A stretch of 64,000 bases of DNA from Streptomyces sp. TS71-3 (GTDB lineage: Bacteria > Actinomycetota > Actinomycetes > Streptomycetales > Streptomycetaceae): the NCBI RefSeq assembly GCF_018327685.1, contig NZ_BNEL01000001.1:3968001-4032000 (forward strand), read 5' to 3'. Position 1 is the stretch's first letter; the number at the start of each line of letters is the position of its first letter. The translations under genes were made by a program, and so were the position numbers. Of the stretch, positions 15,518 through 28,300 are shown piece by piece. The notes below the pieces were generated by a model. That model saw nothing but the letters and a program-made list of their open reading frames with translations, did not search any database and had not been told where the DNA came from.

Positions 15518-16120
15518 ATGTCCTGCCTGCTGCGCATCGACGCCTCCGCCTCCGGCGACGCCTCGGTCTCCCGCCAGGTCGCCGATTCCTTCACGGCCGC
15601 CTGGAAGGGCGACGTCGTGCGCCGGGACCTCGCGCTCGAACCCGTCGGCCACCTGGACGCGGCCGGCATCACGGCCCGCACCACCCCCGCCGGCGAGCAC
15701 ACGCCCGAGCAGAAGGCCGCCGCCCTCCTCCAGCACGAGCTGGTGGAGGAGTTCCTCCTCCTCCAGCACGAGCTGGTGGAGGAGTTCCTCGGCGCCGAGG
15801 CGTACCTGTTCGCCGTGCCGCTCTACAACTACTCGATCCCGCCGGTCTTCAAGGCGTGGCTGGACCAGACGATGATCGTCGGCAGGACGACAGGGCTGGC
15901 CGGGCCGGCCCCCAGCGCCGGCCGTCCGGCCGTCGTCGTCTCCGCCCGAGGCGGCGGCTACGGTCCCGGCGCGCCCCAGCACGGCAGGGACTTCCTGGTG
16001 CCCGCGCTGGAGACGATCCTCGGCGACGCGAACCTGATGGCCCTGGACGTCCGCACCATCACGCCGGAGCTGACCTACGCACGCGTGATGGAACCGTTCC
16101 TCATCAGTGAGCAGGAGTGA
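15518..16120 (+). CDS. azoR: FMN-dependent NADH:quinone/azo reductase with internal duplication
   Basis: This 200-residue flavodoxin-fold enzyme of the AzoR family reduces quinones and azo dyes with NADH and FMN. Visible motifs are the N-terminal phosphate loop MSCLLRIDASASGDASVSRQ, the FMN block AVPLYNYSIPPVFKAWLDQ, and ARGGGYGPG later on. A perfect 33-bp tandem duplication inserts a second LLQHELVEEFL just before the GAEAYLFAVPLYN strand, lengthening a helix by three turns. The ATG at 15518 is preferred because it begins the family sequence; its ribosome binding site is weak. A transposase remnant abuts the 3' end. Confidence 0.88.
   Translation: MSCLLRIDASASGDASVSRQVADSFTAAWKGDVVRRDLALEPVGHLDAAGITARTTPAGEHTPEQKAAALLQHELVEEFLLLQHELVEEFLGAEAYLFAVPLYNYSIPPVFKAWLDQTMIVGRTTGLAGPAPSAGRPAVVVSARGGGYGPGAPQHGRDFLVPALETILGDANLMALDVRTITPELTYARVMEPFLISEQE
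15725..15790 (+). repeat. perfect 33-bp in-frame tandem duplication in azoR
   Basis: 15725-15757 and 15758-15790 are identical 11-codon units encoding LLQHELVEEFL. Perfect identity implies a recent duplication or an assembly artefact. Confidence 0.9.
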
Positions 16121-16711
16121 GTCTTGGACCCGAACCTGCGTATCTGGCGCATCCCGAACGGTTGTGGATGCACTGGTCGCCCGCGTTCGCTCCGCGTCCG
16201 GCGGCGCGCATCCTGTGCGTGGTCCGGGAATGCGGGGGCGGGGTTCCTCACGTCCCCGGGTGCCGTTTGCGGCCTGGCCGGTCCGATGCCCGCGACGATC
16301 GCTCTGGTCGTCGTGGGGCGGTGTCGTCCGTCGCCGGATACGGTGCCCGAGGGCGCGTCGTCCGATTGCCACGGCAGCGCTGTCGTGGCGGGTGGCCTTG
16401 CGAGTCTTCGTGGTGAGGGACTTCTGCCAGTGCTCGGCGCCCCAGCGGGAGGTGTATGCCGGATCGACGGCCACGATGGTGATGCCGAGTTCGGCGGCCA
16501 TACTGGCGAGCCGGGCGCGCAGCCTGGCGACGGGTATGCCGGAGATGAGGTTGCGGAACCGCTTGCGGTGACCGTGCTTCTCGCGGGTTTTCTCGGTGGT
16601 GAAGTCGAGGTCTTCGACCGCAATGGACAGGTTGTGGCGTGCGGCCCCATGCAGGAGCTGGGTGAGGGCGTGCCGTACCTGGGCGTCTCGGTGGTTCGCG
16701 CTGCCGGACAC
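16121..16711 (-). pseudogene. 5'-truncated transposase remnant (TnpB/IS605-like)
   Basis: The minus-strand frame reads LSIAVEDLDFTTEKTREKHG, then SGIPVARLRARLASMAAE, ITIVAVDPAYTSRWGAEHW, and RHDSAAVAIGRRALGH. This looks like the C-terminal RuvC-like half of a TnpB-related protein: an acidic EDL block and a terminal D-x-x-A block. The usual CxxC zinc ribbon is replaced (SRWGAEHW). The N-terminal half is missing; the frame begins four bases from the neighbouring MFS stop and has no stop before running into azoR antisense. No inverted repeats were found. I therefore call it a remnant; the family assignment is moderate. Confidence 0.55.
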
Positions 16712-16714
16712 GAC

Positions 16715-18172
16715 CTAGCCGACCCGGCTCTCCGCGCGCTCCTGCAGTACCTCCGGCGCCGAGAGCCGCTCCGCGGTGCGCCGTGCCGTCTCCTGGGCCC
16801 AGCGCCCGCTGGTCAGCGCCCCGAGGGCCAGCACGCACAGCCCGCAGGCGGTGAGGATCCACCACGCGGGGCGGCTGGCGGCGGAGAAGGTCTCCCGGTA
16901 GCCGGCGGCGCCCACTCCGGACGCCAGCACCGCTCCGATCACCGCCACGCCCAGGGTGGAGCCGATCTGCCGGCTCGTGGACGCCACCGCGGCGGCCACC
17001 CCGGCCTGGGCACGGGGCATGCCCGACACCGCCGTGTTGGTGATCGGCGCGTTCACGAAGCCGAAGCCGAGGCCGAAGAGCACGTAGCCGGTGAACAGCG
17101 TGAGGTCGGACGTCTCCGCGTGCAGCGCGGCGAACAGCACCCCGCTCACCGTCATCGCGACGCCCGCCAGCACGAGCGGGAACCGCGGGCCCCGGCTGGC
17201 GACCAGCCGTCCGGACACCGGAGCGCACACCAGCGTCATCGCGGCCATCGGCAGCATCCACAGCCCGGCCCGCAGCGCGCTGAGCCCCCGCACCTCCTGG
17301 AGGAAGAGCGTGCTCAGGAAGAGGAACCCGCCCAGCGCCACGAACGCGCTCACCGCGATCGCCGTCGCCCCGCTGAACGGCGCGCTCCGGAAGAACCGCA
17401 CGTCGATCAGCGGCTCGGGGCGGCGCGGCTCGTACCGGATCAGCGCGGCCAGGGCGGCGGCGGCCAGCACGGCGAGGCCCAGCACCCGGGGCGAGGCCCA
17501 GCCGGCGTCCGGCGCGGCGATGATCGCGTACGTCAGCGAGCCCAGCAGGACGATCACCAGCGCCTGGCCGACCGGGTCGGGGCGGCGCGGCTCCGGGGCC
17601 CGCGACTCGGGCACGAACCTCATCGTCAGCAGCAGCGCGGCCACCCCGACCGGCAGGTTCACCCAGAAAATGGAGCGCCAGCCGACCGAGTCCACCAGCA
17701 GCCCGCCGACCAGCGGTCCCGCCGCCATGGATATCCCGACGACACCGCCCCACACGCCGATGGCCCGGGCCCGCTCGCGCGGGTCGGTGAAGGTGTTGGT
17801 GATGATCGACATGGCGACCGGGTTCAGCATCGACCCGCCGATTGCCTGGACCATCCGGAAGACCACCAGCAGCGGAAGGCTGGGCGCCACCGAGCACAGC
17901 AGCGAGCCGAGGGTGAAGACGATCAGGCCCGCCTTGAAGATCCGCCGCCGTCCGATCCGGTCGGCGGTGGAACCCGAGAGCATCAGCAGCGATGCGAGGA
18001 CCAGCGTGTACGCGTCAATCGTCCACTGCAGTCCGGCGACGCTGGCGTGCAGTTCCCGTTGCAGGCTGGGCAGGGCGACGTTGAGTACGGTGTTGTCGAG
18101 GCTGACGATCAGCAGGCTCATGCAGCAGATGGCAAGAACCAGCATTCTCCGTCGGTGACTGAGCTCCGGCAT
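16715..18172 (-). CDS. MFS exporter, DHA2 (EmrB/QacA) family
   Basis: This 485-residue protein has 14 predicted membrane helices. Typical blocks are SLLIVSLDNTVLNVALPSLQRELHAS (motif D1), SGSTADRIGRRRIFKAGL (motif A), and RMVQAIGGSMLNPVAMSII in helix 4. It probably exports drugs or secondary metabolites by proton antiport. The ATG at 18172 is close to a TACTAT-like -10 sequence, so the leader may be very short. It is divergent from dus by about 75 bases. No regulator gene adjoins it. The 3' end touches a transposase remnant. Confidence 0.9.
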   Translation of the reverse strand: MPELSHRRRMLVLAICCMSLLIVSLDNTVLNVALPSLQRELHASVAGLQWTIDAYTLVLASLLMLSGSTADRIGRRRIFKAGLIVFTLGSLLCSVAPSLPLLVVFRMVQAIGGSMLNPVAMSIITNTFTDPRERARAIGVWGGVVGISMAAGPLVGGLLVDSVGWRSIFWVNLPVGVAALLLTMRFVPESRAPEPRRPDPVGQALVIVLLGSLTYAIIAAPDAGWASPRVLGLAVLAAAALAALIRYEPRRPEPLIDVRFFRSAPFSGATAIAVSAFVALGGFLFLSTLFLQEVRGLSALRAGLWMLPMAAMTLVCAPVSGRLVASRGPRFPLVLAGVAMTVSGVLFAALHAETSDLTLFTGYVLFGLGFGFVNAPITNTAVSGMPRAQAGVAAAVASTSRQIGSTLGVAVIGAVLASGVGAAGYRETFSAASRPAWWILTACGLCVLALGALTSGRWAQETARRTAERLSAPEVLQERAESRVG

Positions 18173-18247
18173 ACTTCAATAGTACGCCTAACTAACGACC
18201 TTGAGCGCACGTCTCCGGTACGTGACAATGAGGGGATGCTCACGCCC

Positions 18248-19684
18248 ATGACGACGACCGCGCCGCCCGCAGCAACCGCCGGGGCTCCCACGGGAGCGCC
18301 CGCCGGGGCCCGTCCGGCGGCCCCCACCCAGGCCCCCGGGACGCCCGGGCAGGCGCCCGCGTCCACGCGGAGCGCCGCCTCGGGGGCTCCCGCGGCGGGC
18401 GCCCTCGCGATCGGCCCGCACACCGTCTGGCCGCCCGTCGTGCTCGCGCCCATGGCCGGCATCACCAACGCGCCGTTCCGCACGCTGTGCCGCGACTTCG
18501 CCGCGGGCAGCGGCTGGGGGAGCGGGGAGCAGGAGTCCCCCCGGGGGACGGGCGGCGAGCGGGGCGCGGGGCCCGCCGGGGACGCGCAGGGTGCGGGGAC
18601 GTCCTCCTTCAAGGGCCTCTTCGTGAGCGAGATGATCACGACCCGGGCGCTGGTCGAGCGCAACGAGAAGACCATGCAGCTCGTCCACTTCGACGCCGGC
18701 GAGCGGCCGCGCTCCATCCAGCTCTACGGAGTGGACCCGGCGACCGTCGGCAAGGCCGTGCGCATGATCGCCGAGGAGGGCCTGGCCGACCACATCGACC
18801 TCAACTTCGGCTGCCCCGTGCCGAAGGTCACACGCAAGGGCGGCGGCTCCGCGCTTCCGTTCAAGCGGCCGCTGCTGCGCGCGATCCTGCGCGAGGCGGT
18901 ACGCGGCGCGGGCGATCTGCCGGTCACGATGAAGATGCGCAAGGGCATCGACGACGATCACCTCACGTACCTCGACGCGGGCCGGATCGCCGTGGAGGAG
19001 GGCGTGACCGCGATCGCCCTGCACGGGCGCACCGCCGCGCAGCACTACGGCGGCACCGCGGACTGGGACGCCATCGCCCGCCTCAAGGAGCACGTCCCCG
19101 AGATCCCCGTACTCGGCAACGGCGACATCTGGTCCGCCTCCGACGCCGTCCGGATGATGCGCGCCACCGGCTGCGACGGTGTGGTGGTCGGCCGGGGGTG
19201 CCTGGGCCGGCCGTGGCTCTTCGGCGACCTGGTCGCGGCGTTCGAGGGCGGCGACGCGTTCGCGGGGGACCCGCTCGCGGGCGGGGCGCACGCCGGGGGA
19301 GCGCACCACGGCGCGGGGCCGGCCGCGCCGACGTTGCGCCAGGTCGCCGACGTGATGCTGCGGCACGCCACGCTGCTCGGCGAGTGGCTCGGGGACGAGG
19401 CGCGCGGGGTGATCGACTTCCGCAAGCACGTGGCCTGGTACCTGAAGGGGTTCTCCGTCGGGTCCCAGATGCGGGGCAGGCTGGCGGTGTCCTCGTCGCT
19501 GGCGGAGCTGGCCGAGGGCCTGGCCGAACTGGACCTCGACCAGGCGTGGCCCGCCGGGGCGGAGGGGCCGCGGGGCCGCACGTCCGGCAAGAACCGGGTG
19601 GTCCTGCCGGACGGGTGGCTCACCGACCCCAACGACTGTGCGGGGCTGGGCGCCGACGCCGAACAGGACACCTCCGGCGGCTGA
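18248..19684 (+). CDS. dusB: tRNA-dihydrouridine synthase
   Basis: This flavoprotein of about 478 residues reduces uridines in tRNA D-loops. The FMN/TIM-barrel signatures are VVLAPMAGITNAPFRTLCRD, IDLNFGCPVPKVTRKGGGSAL with the catalytic cysteine, ALHGRTAAQHYGG and GNGDIWS. A Gly/Ser-rich insertion of about 35 residues follows the first motif, and the first 45 residues are Ala/Pro-rich. ATG at 18248 is chosen because AGGGG ends 12 bases upstream. The in-frame ATG at 18236 directly abuts that sequence and could not use it. It precedes ppdK by 2.3 kb, with the P450 gene on the opposite strand between them. Confidence 0.93.
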   Translation: MTTTAPPAATAGAPTGAPAGARPAAPTQAPGTPGQAPASTRSAASGAPAAGALAIGPHTVWPPVVLAPMAGITNAPFRTLCRDFAAGSGWGSGEQESPRGTGGERGAGPAGDAQGAGTSSFKGLFVSEMITTRALVERNEKTMQLVHFDAGERPRSIQLYGVDPATVGKAVRMIAEEGLADHIDLNFGCPVPKVTRKGGGSALPFKRPLLRAILREAVRGAGDLPVTMKMRKGIDDDHLTYLDAGRIAVEEGVTAIALHGRTAAQHYGGTADWDAIARLKEHVPEIPVLGNGDIWSASDAVRMMRATGCDGVVVGRGCLGRPWLFGDLVAAFEGGDAFAGDPLAGGAHAGGAHHGAGPAAPTLRQVADVMLRHATLLGEWLGDEARGVIDFRKHVAWYLKGFSVGSQMRGRLAVSSSLAELAEGLAELDLDQAWPAGAEGPRGRTSGKNRVVLPDGWLTDPNDCAGLGADAEQDTSGG

Positions 19685-19990
19685 CCTCGGGGCTCCGCCC
19701 CGGTGTTCAGGGGTCACCCCGGTTCCCCGGGGCTGCGCCCCGGTTCTCTGGGGCCGTGCCCCCTCCGTCCACGGGCTGCGCCCGGGCCCCGGCGGTCGGG
19801 GGTGCCTCCTTGGGTTGGTGGCGGGCTCTCCCTCGTGTTCGGTTGCTCGCGCAGTTCCCCGCGCCCCTTTCGGGGCGCGCCTGCGGTCAGGGCGGGCATA
19901 GTGCGAGGACCCCTTAGGGGCGCGGGGATGGGGGTACCTCCCACGCTCTTAAGGCAGTGGGGGAGCGACCAGCCACGACGAAGCCGCGGT
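19685..19990. repeat. palindrome array and dispersed repeats downstream of dus
   Basis: Bases 19685-19800 contain several short palindromes of the type GGGGCTxCGCCCC in a row, likely terminating dus. Bases 19849-19990 contain module A in reverse (TTGCTCGCGCAGTTCCCCGC) and then module B forward (GCGCGGGGATGGGGGTACC, then GGCAGTGGGGGAGCGACCAG). The rest of the gap to 20103 shows no gene. Confidence 0.65.
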
Positions 19991-20103
19991 GTCACGATTG
20001 GCGTGAGTGGCAGGGCGGATGATCGGGGCGCAGCCCCGCATGAAGGACCAGCCGGTGGTCCGCATGGGGCAGGCCGCCCCTCACCGGCGGTGGACCGGCC
20101 CGA

Positions 20104-21330
20104 CTACCGGGCCGTCTCCGTCCAGGTGACCGGCAGCGCGTGGACGCCGTAGATGTTCATGTCGGTCCTGAGCTTCACCTCGCCGGCGGGGACGGCGAGC
20201 TGGAGGCTCGGGAAGCGGCGCAGCAGCCCGGCGAATCCGGCCCGCATCTCGATACGGGCCAGCTGCTGGCCGAGGCACTGGTGGACGCCGTGGCCGAAGG
20301 TCAGGTGGCCGCGGGCGTTGCGGCGGACGTCCAGGGCGTCGGGGTCGTCGAAACGCCGGGGGTCGTGGTTGGCGGCCAGCATCGAGACGACGACGGTCGA
20401 TCCCTCCGTGATGGTCTCGCCGCCGAGTTCGATGTCCTCCGTGGCGTAGCGGTAGATGATGTCGACGACGGACAGGTAGCGCATGAGTTCCTCGACGGCG
20501 CCGGTCAGCAGGTCCGGATCGGCACGCAGCGCGGCCATCTGCTCGGGGTGCTCCAGGAGCGCGAAGGTACCGAGGGACAGCATGTTCGCGGTCGTCTCGT
20601 GGCCCGCGAGCAGCAGCAGGAACGCGACGCCGGTCAGTTCGTCGATGGTGACGTCGTCGTGGCGGGCCAGGTCGGACAGGATGTCCTCGCCGGGCTCGGC
20701 GCGCTTGCGCGTGACCAGCTCCGAAAGGTACGTGGTCAGTGCGGTGTACGCGCCGATCTTCTCCTCGAGCGTCTGGTCCTTGACCAGGAACTGGGCGGAG
20801 TTGGCCTGGAAGCTCTCCCGGTCCGCGTAGGGGACGCCGAGCATTTCGCAGATCACCAGCGAGGGCACCGGCAGCGCGAACTCCTTGACGAGGTCGACCG
20901 GCGGGGTGAGGCGCGCCAGATCGTCCAGCTGCCGCTCGGCGATGCCGATGATCTGCTCTTCGAGCATCTTCATGCGCTTGACGGTGAAGGCGCCGGTGAG
21001 CATGCGCCGCAGCCGGGTGTGGTCCGGCGGGTCCATGCTGATGAACAGTCCCGGCACCTGCGGCGACGGCTCGGTGGGCGCGGGCATCCCGCTCATCTCG
21101 TACGGCACGTGGAGGATGCCGATGTCCTGGCGGGAGCTGAACCGCGTGTCGGCCATGAGCCGGCGGACCTCCTCGTAGCCGGTGACGAGCCAGCCCTCGT
21201 GACCGTCGGGAAAGACCAGCGGGCTGACCGGGCGGGCATCGCGCAGCAGGGAGATCTGCCGGGGCGGGTCGAAGGGACCCGCGTCGCGCACCATGGGCAG
21301 GCCCTGCGGGACGGGAACGGTCTGGCTCAT
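20104..21330 (-). CDS. cytochrome P450
   Basis: This soluble class I P450 of about 408 residues has all core motifs: the I-helix LLLLAGHETTANM, the K-helix EELMR, and the heme loop FGHGVHQCLGQQLARIE with the cysteine thiolate. It hydroxylates an unknown hydrophobic substrate using electrons from a ferredoxin/reductase pair. No ferredoxin gene adjoins it, so it must borrow partners; a ferredoxin-reductase-like gene lies at 52031. The ATG at 21330 has AAAGGA at proper spacing. The sequence looks CYP105-like, but this is not certain. Confidence 0.93.
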   Translation of the reverse strand: MSQTVPVPQGLPMVRDAGPFDPPRQISLLRDARPVSPLVFPDGHEGWLVTGYEEVRRLMADTRFSSRQDIGILHVPYEMSGMPAPTEPSPQVPGLFISMDPPDHTRLRRMLTGAFTVKRMKMLEEQIIGIAERQLDDLARLTPPVDLVKEFALPVPSLVICEMLGVPYADRESFQANSAQFLVKDQTLEEKIGAYTALTTYLSELVTRKRAEPGEDILSDLARHDDVTIDELTGVAFLLLLAGHETTANMLSLGTFALLEHPEQMAALRADPDLLTGAVEELMRYLSVVDIIYRYATEDIELGGETITEGSTVVVSMLAANHDPRRFDDPDALDVRRNARGHLTFGHGVHQCLGQQLARIEMRAGFAGLLRRFPSLQLAVPAGEVKLRTDMNIYGVHALPVTWTETAR

Positions 21331-21470
21331 CGGATGTCCTTTCACGGCGGTTGGTGCGGCAACGGTCGCGAAGCCCCCTGACATACGGCTGACGCGCCTC
21401 TGACACGGATCCCCCTTCTGGGGGAGACCCGAGACCGGGCTGGGGCGCGTGCCCGAGGTGAGGCCGCGCC

Positions 21471-21530
21471 CCAAAGGGGCGCGGGGATGGGGGTACCTCC
21501 CACGCCTTTCGGGCAGTGGGGGAGCGAGCA
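21471..21530 (+). repeat. dispersed intergenic repeat, module B
   Basis: AAAGGGGCGCGGGGATGGGG is followed by GTACCTCCCACGCCTTTCGG and GCAGTGGGGGAGCGAGCAAC. The same module lies at 19910-19980 and, reversed, at 7987-8035. Confidence 0.7.
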
Positions 21531-21733
21531 ACCAGTGACGGCGGAAGGTCCGGATAGGACAGGGGCCCCGTTGGGGGCGGTGGGGTCGCACGCCCTCCCC
21601 GCACCCCCGGCGCGACCGGCGCGCACGGATGCGGCCGACGGTGCCGGAAAGGCACCCTCGGCGGGTGATTTTCGCCACTTACCGAGGCTGCTCGCTCGAA
21701 CGAGCGGCCATCCGCACGTCTGCAACTCTCCAA

Positions 21734-21756
21734 GGGGTGGCACCCAGTGCCACCCC
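21734..21756. terminator. perfect 10-bp hairpin in the P450-ppdK gap
   Basis: GGGGTGGCAC and GTGCCACCCC surround a CCA loop. No annotated gene reads into it from the left, so it is either a terminator of an unseen transcript or a leader structure. Confidence 0.45.
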
Positions 21757-21788
21757 GTCGATCTTCGGCGCCTGAAATCAGATGCGGC

Positions 21789-21808
21789 TATAGTCGCTCA
21801 TGTGAGCG
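21789..21808. promoter_or_regulatory. possible operator overlapping a -10 box upstream of ppdK
   Basis: TATAGT (21789-21794) is followed directly by the perfect palindrome CGCTCATGTGAGCG (21795-21808). No good -35 is seen. A regulator binding here could control the 200-base leader of ppdK. Confidence 0.35.
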
Positions 21809-22011
21809 CCAATGCTCCCCGTTCGCACCCCACCGCCTTCAAGAAATGAACGGGCGGTGGCCGAAGAATGGCCGTCGCCCTGACTTTCGATCTGCTGGCG
21901 GACGGGTGGTTACGGCCGCCTGGCACACGTGTGGACGTGCCCACTCGCCTTCGATCTGGGTATGTTCCCCGACGTCAGGGCAGCCACCGCGTTCTTGAGG
22001 AGTCGAGAGCC

Positions 22012-24807
<2,796 letters not shown>

Positions 24808-25325
24808 CGCGGCGGCTGGCCGACGACGGGGGTGCTCTTGTGCCTTGGCGCCGGCTGGGGCGTGGGGAGCTGGGCGCTCAGCCCTGACACGGTCGGGTCC
24901 ACACCGTCCGGGTGGGGTGGTGCTGTCCGTTCCGGATCGTCGGTTGGTGGGTGGTTGTTCGCGCCCACGCGGCGGAGCCGCACATCGATACAGCCCCGCG
25001 CCCCTGCCGGGGTGGGCGTGGGCGGTCTGCCCGGGCCCCTTGCGGGGGCGCGAAGCGCCCCTTCAGGGGCGCGGGGAACTGCGCGACCAGCCACGACGAG
25101 ACCGTCAGATCGTCACCGGCCTCAAGGGGCAGATCGGTCCGGTCCGGACCACCTGCCGTCGCTGGTTGCGCAGGGAGGGGGCGCGAAGCGCCCCTTTCAG
25201 GGGTGCGGGGAACTGCGCGACCAGCCACGACGAGACCGCCAGATTGTCACCGTCCCCAAGGGGCACGATGGGGGATTGACGCGAAGCGCCCCCCTTCCGG
25301 ACGCTGGGACCGGGGGAGGCGGCGC
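24808..25325. other. gap between ppdK and the CHAT gene, rich in repeats
   Basis: No gene is supported. Two similar copies (25045-25117 and 25177-25251, about 130 bases apart) of module A extend farther than elsewhere. Both begin GGGGGCGCGAAGCGCCCC, pass through GGGGAACTGCGCGACC, and end in GAGACCGyCAGATyGTCACC. Confidence 0.6.
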
Positions 25326-28300
25326 ATGCGGCGGACGGATACCGAGGCAGGGGGAGCGGCGGGGCGAGGGCCCCGTGACGGGCTGGCCGGCGCCGTCGGC
25401 GCCGTGCTGCGCTGGGCCGAGGCCTGGACCCGCGAGGACGCGCAGCGGTTCTCGCGCCTGCTGACGTGGGCCTGCAACGACGTGTACGGCCCCCGCCTCA
25501 CCGTCGCCGAGGCCGAGGCCGAGTTGGCCGCGCTGGGGCTGGACCAGCCCGACGTCATGCCCCTGCTGGCGCTGTTCGCCGGGTACAGGGCGGGCGCGCC
25601 CGACCCCGGCCCGCTCGCCGACGGCATCCGGCGGTGTGCGGACGCGGCACGGCGGGCGTTGAGCGGCCTGCCGCCTCAGGCGTACCAGCGGCCCCGCGTC
25701 GCCAAGTTCCACGCGGCCCTGCTGTTGCAGACGAACCTCCTGGTGCCCGGGACGCTGGACTTCGACGACGTCGACGAGGCGGCCGTCGGGGAGCCCGAGT
25801 ACAACCCCGAGGTCCGATCGGTATGGACGGGGCTGAACACCCAGGAGCAGTACCTGCTCGGGATGCTCGACTGCCTGCGGATGGTCCAGACCGGCGACCT
25901 GCGGCACCTGGAGCGGTGCGTCGGCCGGTTCCGGGAGATGATCGAGGCGCTGCCGGGATCCGACGCGGTGGCCACGGCCGCCGGGCGGAACCTGGTCGGC
26001 CTGCTCGCCACGGCCCTCGCCCAGGCGGCGACGCTCGGCGGCAGCCTCCGGGACGCCGACGCCGCCCGTGCGATCTTCCGGAAGCTGCGCGCCACCCAGG
26101 ACGAGGGCTCCCTCGGGCTCTCGCACTACGTCACCGTCGCCGCGGCGTTCCAGGAGATCATGCTCGCCTACCGCAGCGGCGACGTCACCGCCCTCAAGCG
26201 GCAGGTCGCCGAACTGACCCGCTTCCAGGCGTCGCTGCCGGACGGCCACGAGTTCCGCATCCCCGTGGCCGCCGCGCTGGCCGACTCGCACCACCAGATC
26301 GCCGTGCTCACGGGCGATCCGGCCGCACTGCGCACCGCCGTCGCGTACTGGCGGGACGTGGTGGACGCCGACCCCGCCCGGCTGAACACCTTCATGGCCT
26401 CGTCCTACCCGGAGGCGCGGGTCTTCGGGCTGATCCAGCTCGTCCTGGTCGAGCCCACCCGCGCGAACGCCGACCGTGCCGTCGCGGAGGTCCACCGGAT
26501 CATCGAGGGCCGCAGCATCAACGCCCTCAGGCAGATCGAGCTGCGGCACGGCCTCGGCCGGGCCCTGCTGCGCACCGCCCAGCAACTCGGCGAGCGGGAG
26601 CTGCTCGACCTGTGCATCGAGGAGCTCTCCCCGGCCCTCGCTCTCATCCGGGACGTCGTCGGCCGGGAGAGGCAGATGCCGCCGAGAGCCGGGGAGGTGA
26701 TGGCGCTCATCTCCGAGGCGTTCTGGACGCGGGGCAGGTTCCACAGCCACCGGGACACGGACATGGAAGGCGCCCTGGGCATTGCGGCAGCAGGCGCTGA
26801 AGATGTTCACCGTCCATGTGCTCACCCAGCACGGGGCGGAGCACAGCCTGTCGGTGGCCCAGGCGGGGTCGAGCCACGCGGCGTGGCTGGCCTACTACAA
26901 CGCCGTGTTCGGCCGAGTCGCCCCGGCGGTCGAGGCCCTGGAGACGGGGCGCACGCTGGTGCTACGGGCCGCCGCGGCCTTCCGCGGCACCGCCGGGCGC
27001 CTGGAGGCCCAAGGCCACCCCGACCTAGCGGCACGCTGGCGTGAGCTCGACCAGGACCCGCAGCGGGACGGCTTCCCGGGGGAGCTCCTGAACACCTCCG
27101 CGGGGCCCCAGCTGCCGGGCAACCTGCGGCGCGAGGTCTTCCGGACCCTGTCCGTCTCCGCCAATGACGGCGCGAGGGGGATGACGGAAGTCCCGGACGT
27201 GCCCAAGCTGGCGGCCGGCCTCGCCGCGGCCGGCTGCGAGGCCCTCGTCTACCTCATCCCCGGCCAGGAACCGGGGATGCCCGGCTTCGCGCTGCTCCTG
27301 CGGCCCGGCACCCCGGAGCCCGCCGTCCTCAACCTGCCGCTGCTGGGCATCGACAGCCCCATGCTGGCGGCGTACCTGGACGCGGCGAGCCGGCGCTCCC
27401 GGCACCTCGCCGATCCCGCCGTCCAGCAGCCGTCGCGGGCCGCCGCCGACGCGCACTGGCAGGAGACGCTGGACAAGCTGTGCGACTGGGCCTGGGGCGC
27501 CGCCGTCGGCCCGGTGCTCGCGGCCCTCGACTCCCGGGACCGGCCCCCGCGGATCGTGCTCGTGCCCTGCGGCCGGCTGGGCGTCATCCCCTGGCACGCC
27601 GCCCGCACGCCCCGCGGCCCGGACGGCGGCAGCGGTCCCGTGCACCGGTACGCCTGCCAGGAGGCGGTGATCAGCTACGCCCCGTCCGGCGGCCAGTTCC
27701 TGCGGGCCGCGGCCCGGGAGCGCATCCCCGTCGGCGGACGCACCGTCCTGGTCAACGATCCCGACATGGTCTGGACCGACATCGAGACCGAAGAACTGCA
27801 CACGGCCTGCTACCCGGACGCCCTGCGCTACGGCGACTCCTCCGCGGACGGCACGGCAGGCACCCCGAACGACCTGCTCACCGTCCTGCCCGGAGGCTCC
27901 GCGCCGGCCTCCGTCCTGCACATCGCCTGCCACGCCCTCACGGGCCCGAGCCCCACGCGCTCCGCCCTCCAACTGGCGGCGCCGCCGGGCGGCGACCGGG
28001 AGGCGGGACGCCTGACCGTGGCCCGCATCCTGGACGCCTCGACCACCGAACCGCGGTACGACCATGCTCCGCTGGTGGTCCTCAGCGCGTGCGAGACGGA
28101 TCTCACCACGCGCGACCACGACGAGGCGCTGACGCTGGCCGCCGCCCTCGTCGTGCGCGGCGCCGGCGACGTCGTCGGCTCGCGCTGGAGCGTCGACGGC
28201 GCCTCTACGGCCCTGATGATGGCCGTCTTCCACTACTTCCGCACCGCGCGGAGCCTGTCCCCGCCGGACGCCCTGCGCGAGACCCAGCTCTGGATGCTCG

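Larger units (their letters stand above)
21331..22011. other. large P450-ppdK divergent gap
   Basis: No gene is convincing. It contains module B of the dispersed repeat (21471-21530), a perfect 10-bp hairpin (21734-21756), a TATAGT box followed by a perfect palindrome (21789-21808), and an 8-bp inverted repeat CCACCGCC/GGCGGTGG (21830-21837 and 21853-21860). Confidence 0.5.

Noticed and set aside
26785..27044. Continuation of the first CHAT frame as a genuine C-terminus
   Set aside because: After the frame break it becomes Arg/Gly/Pro-rich nonsense, while the overlapping frame continues the conserved sequence.
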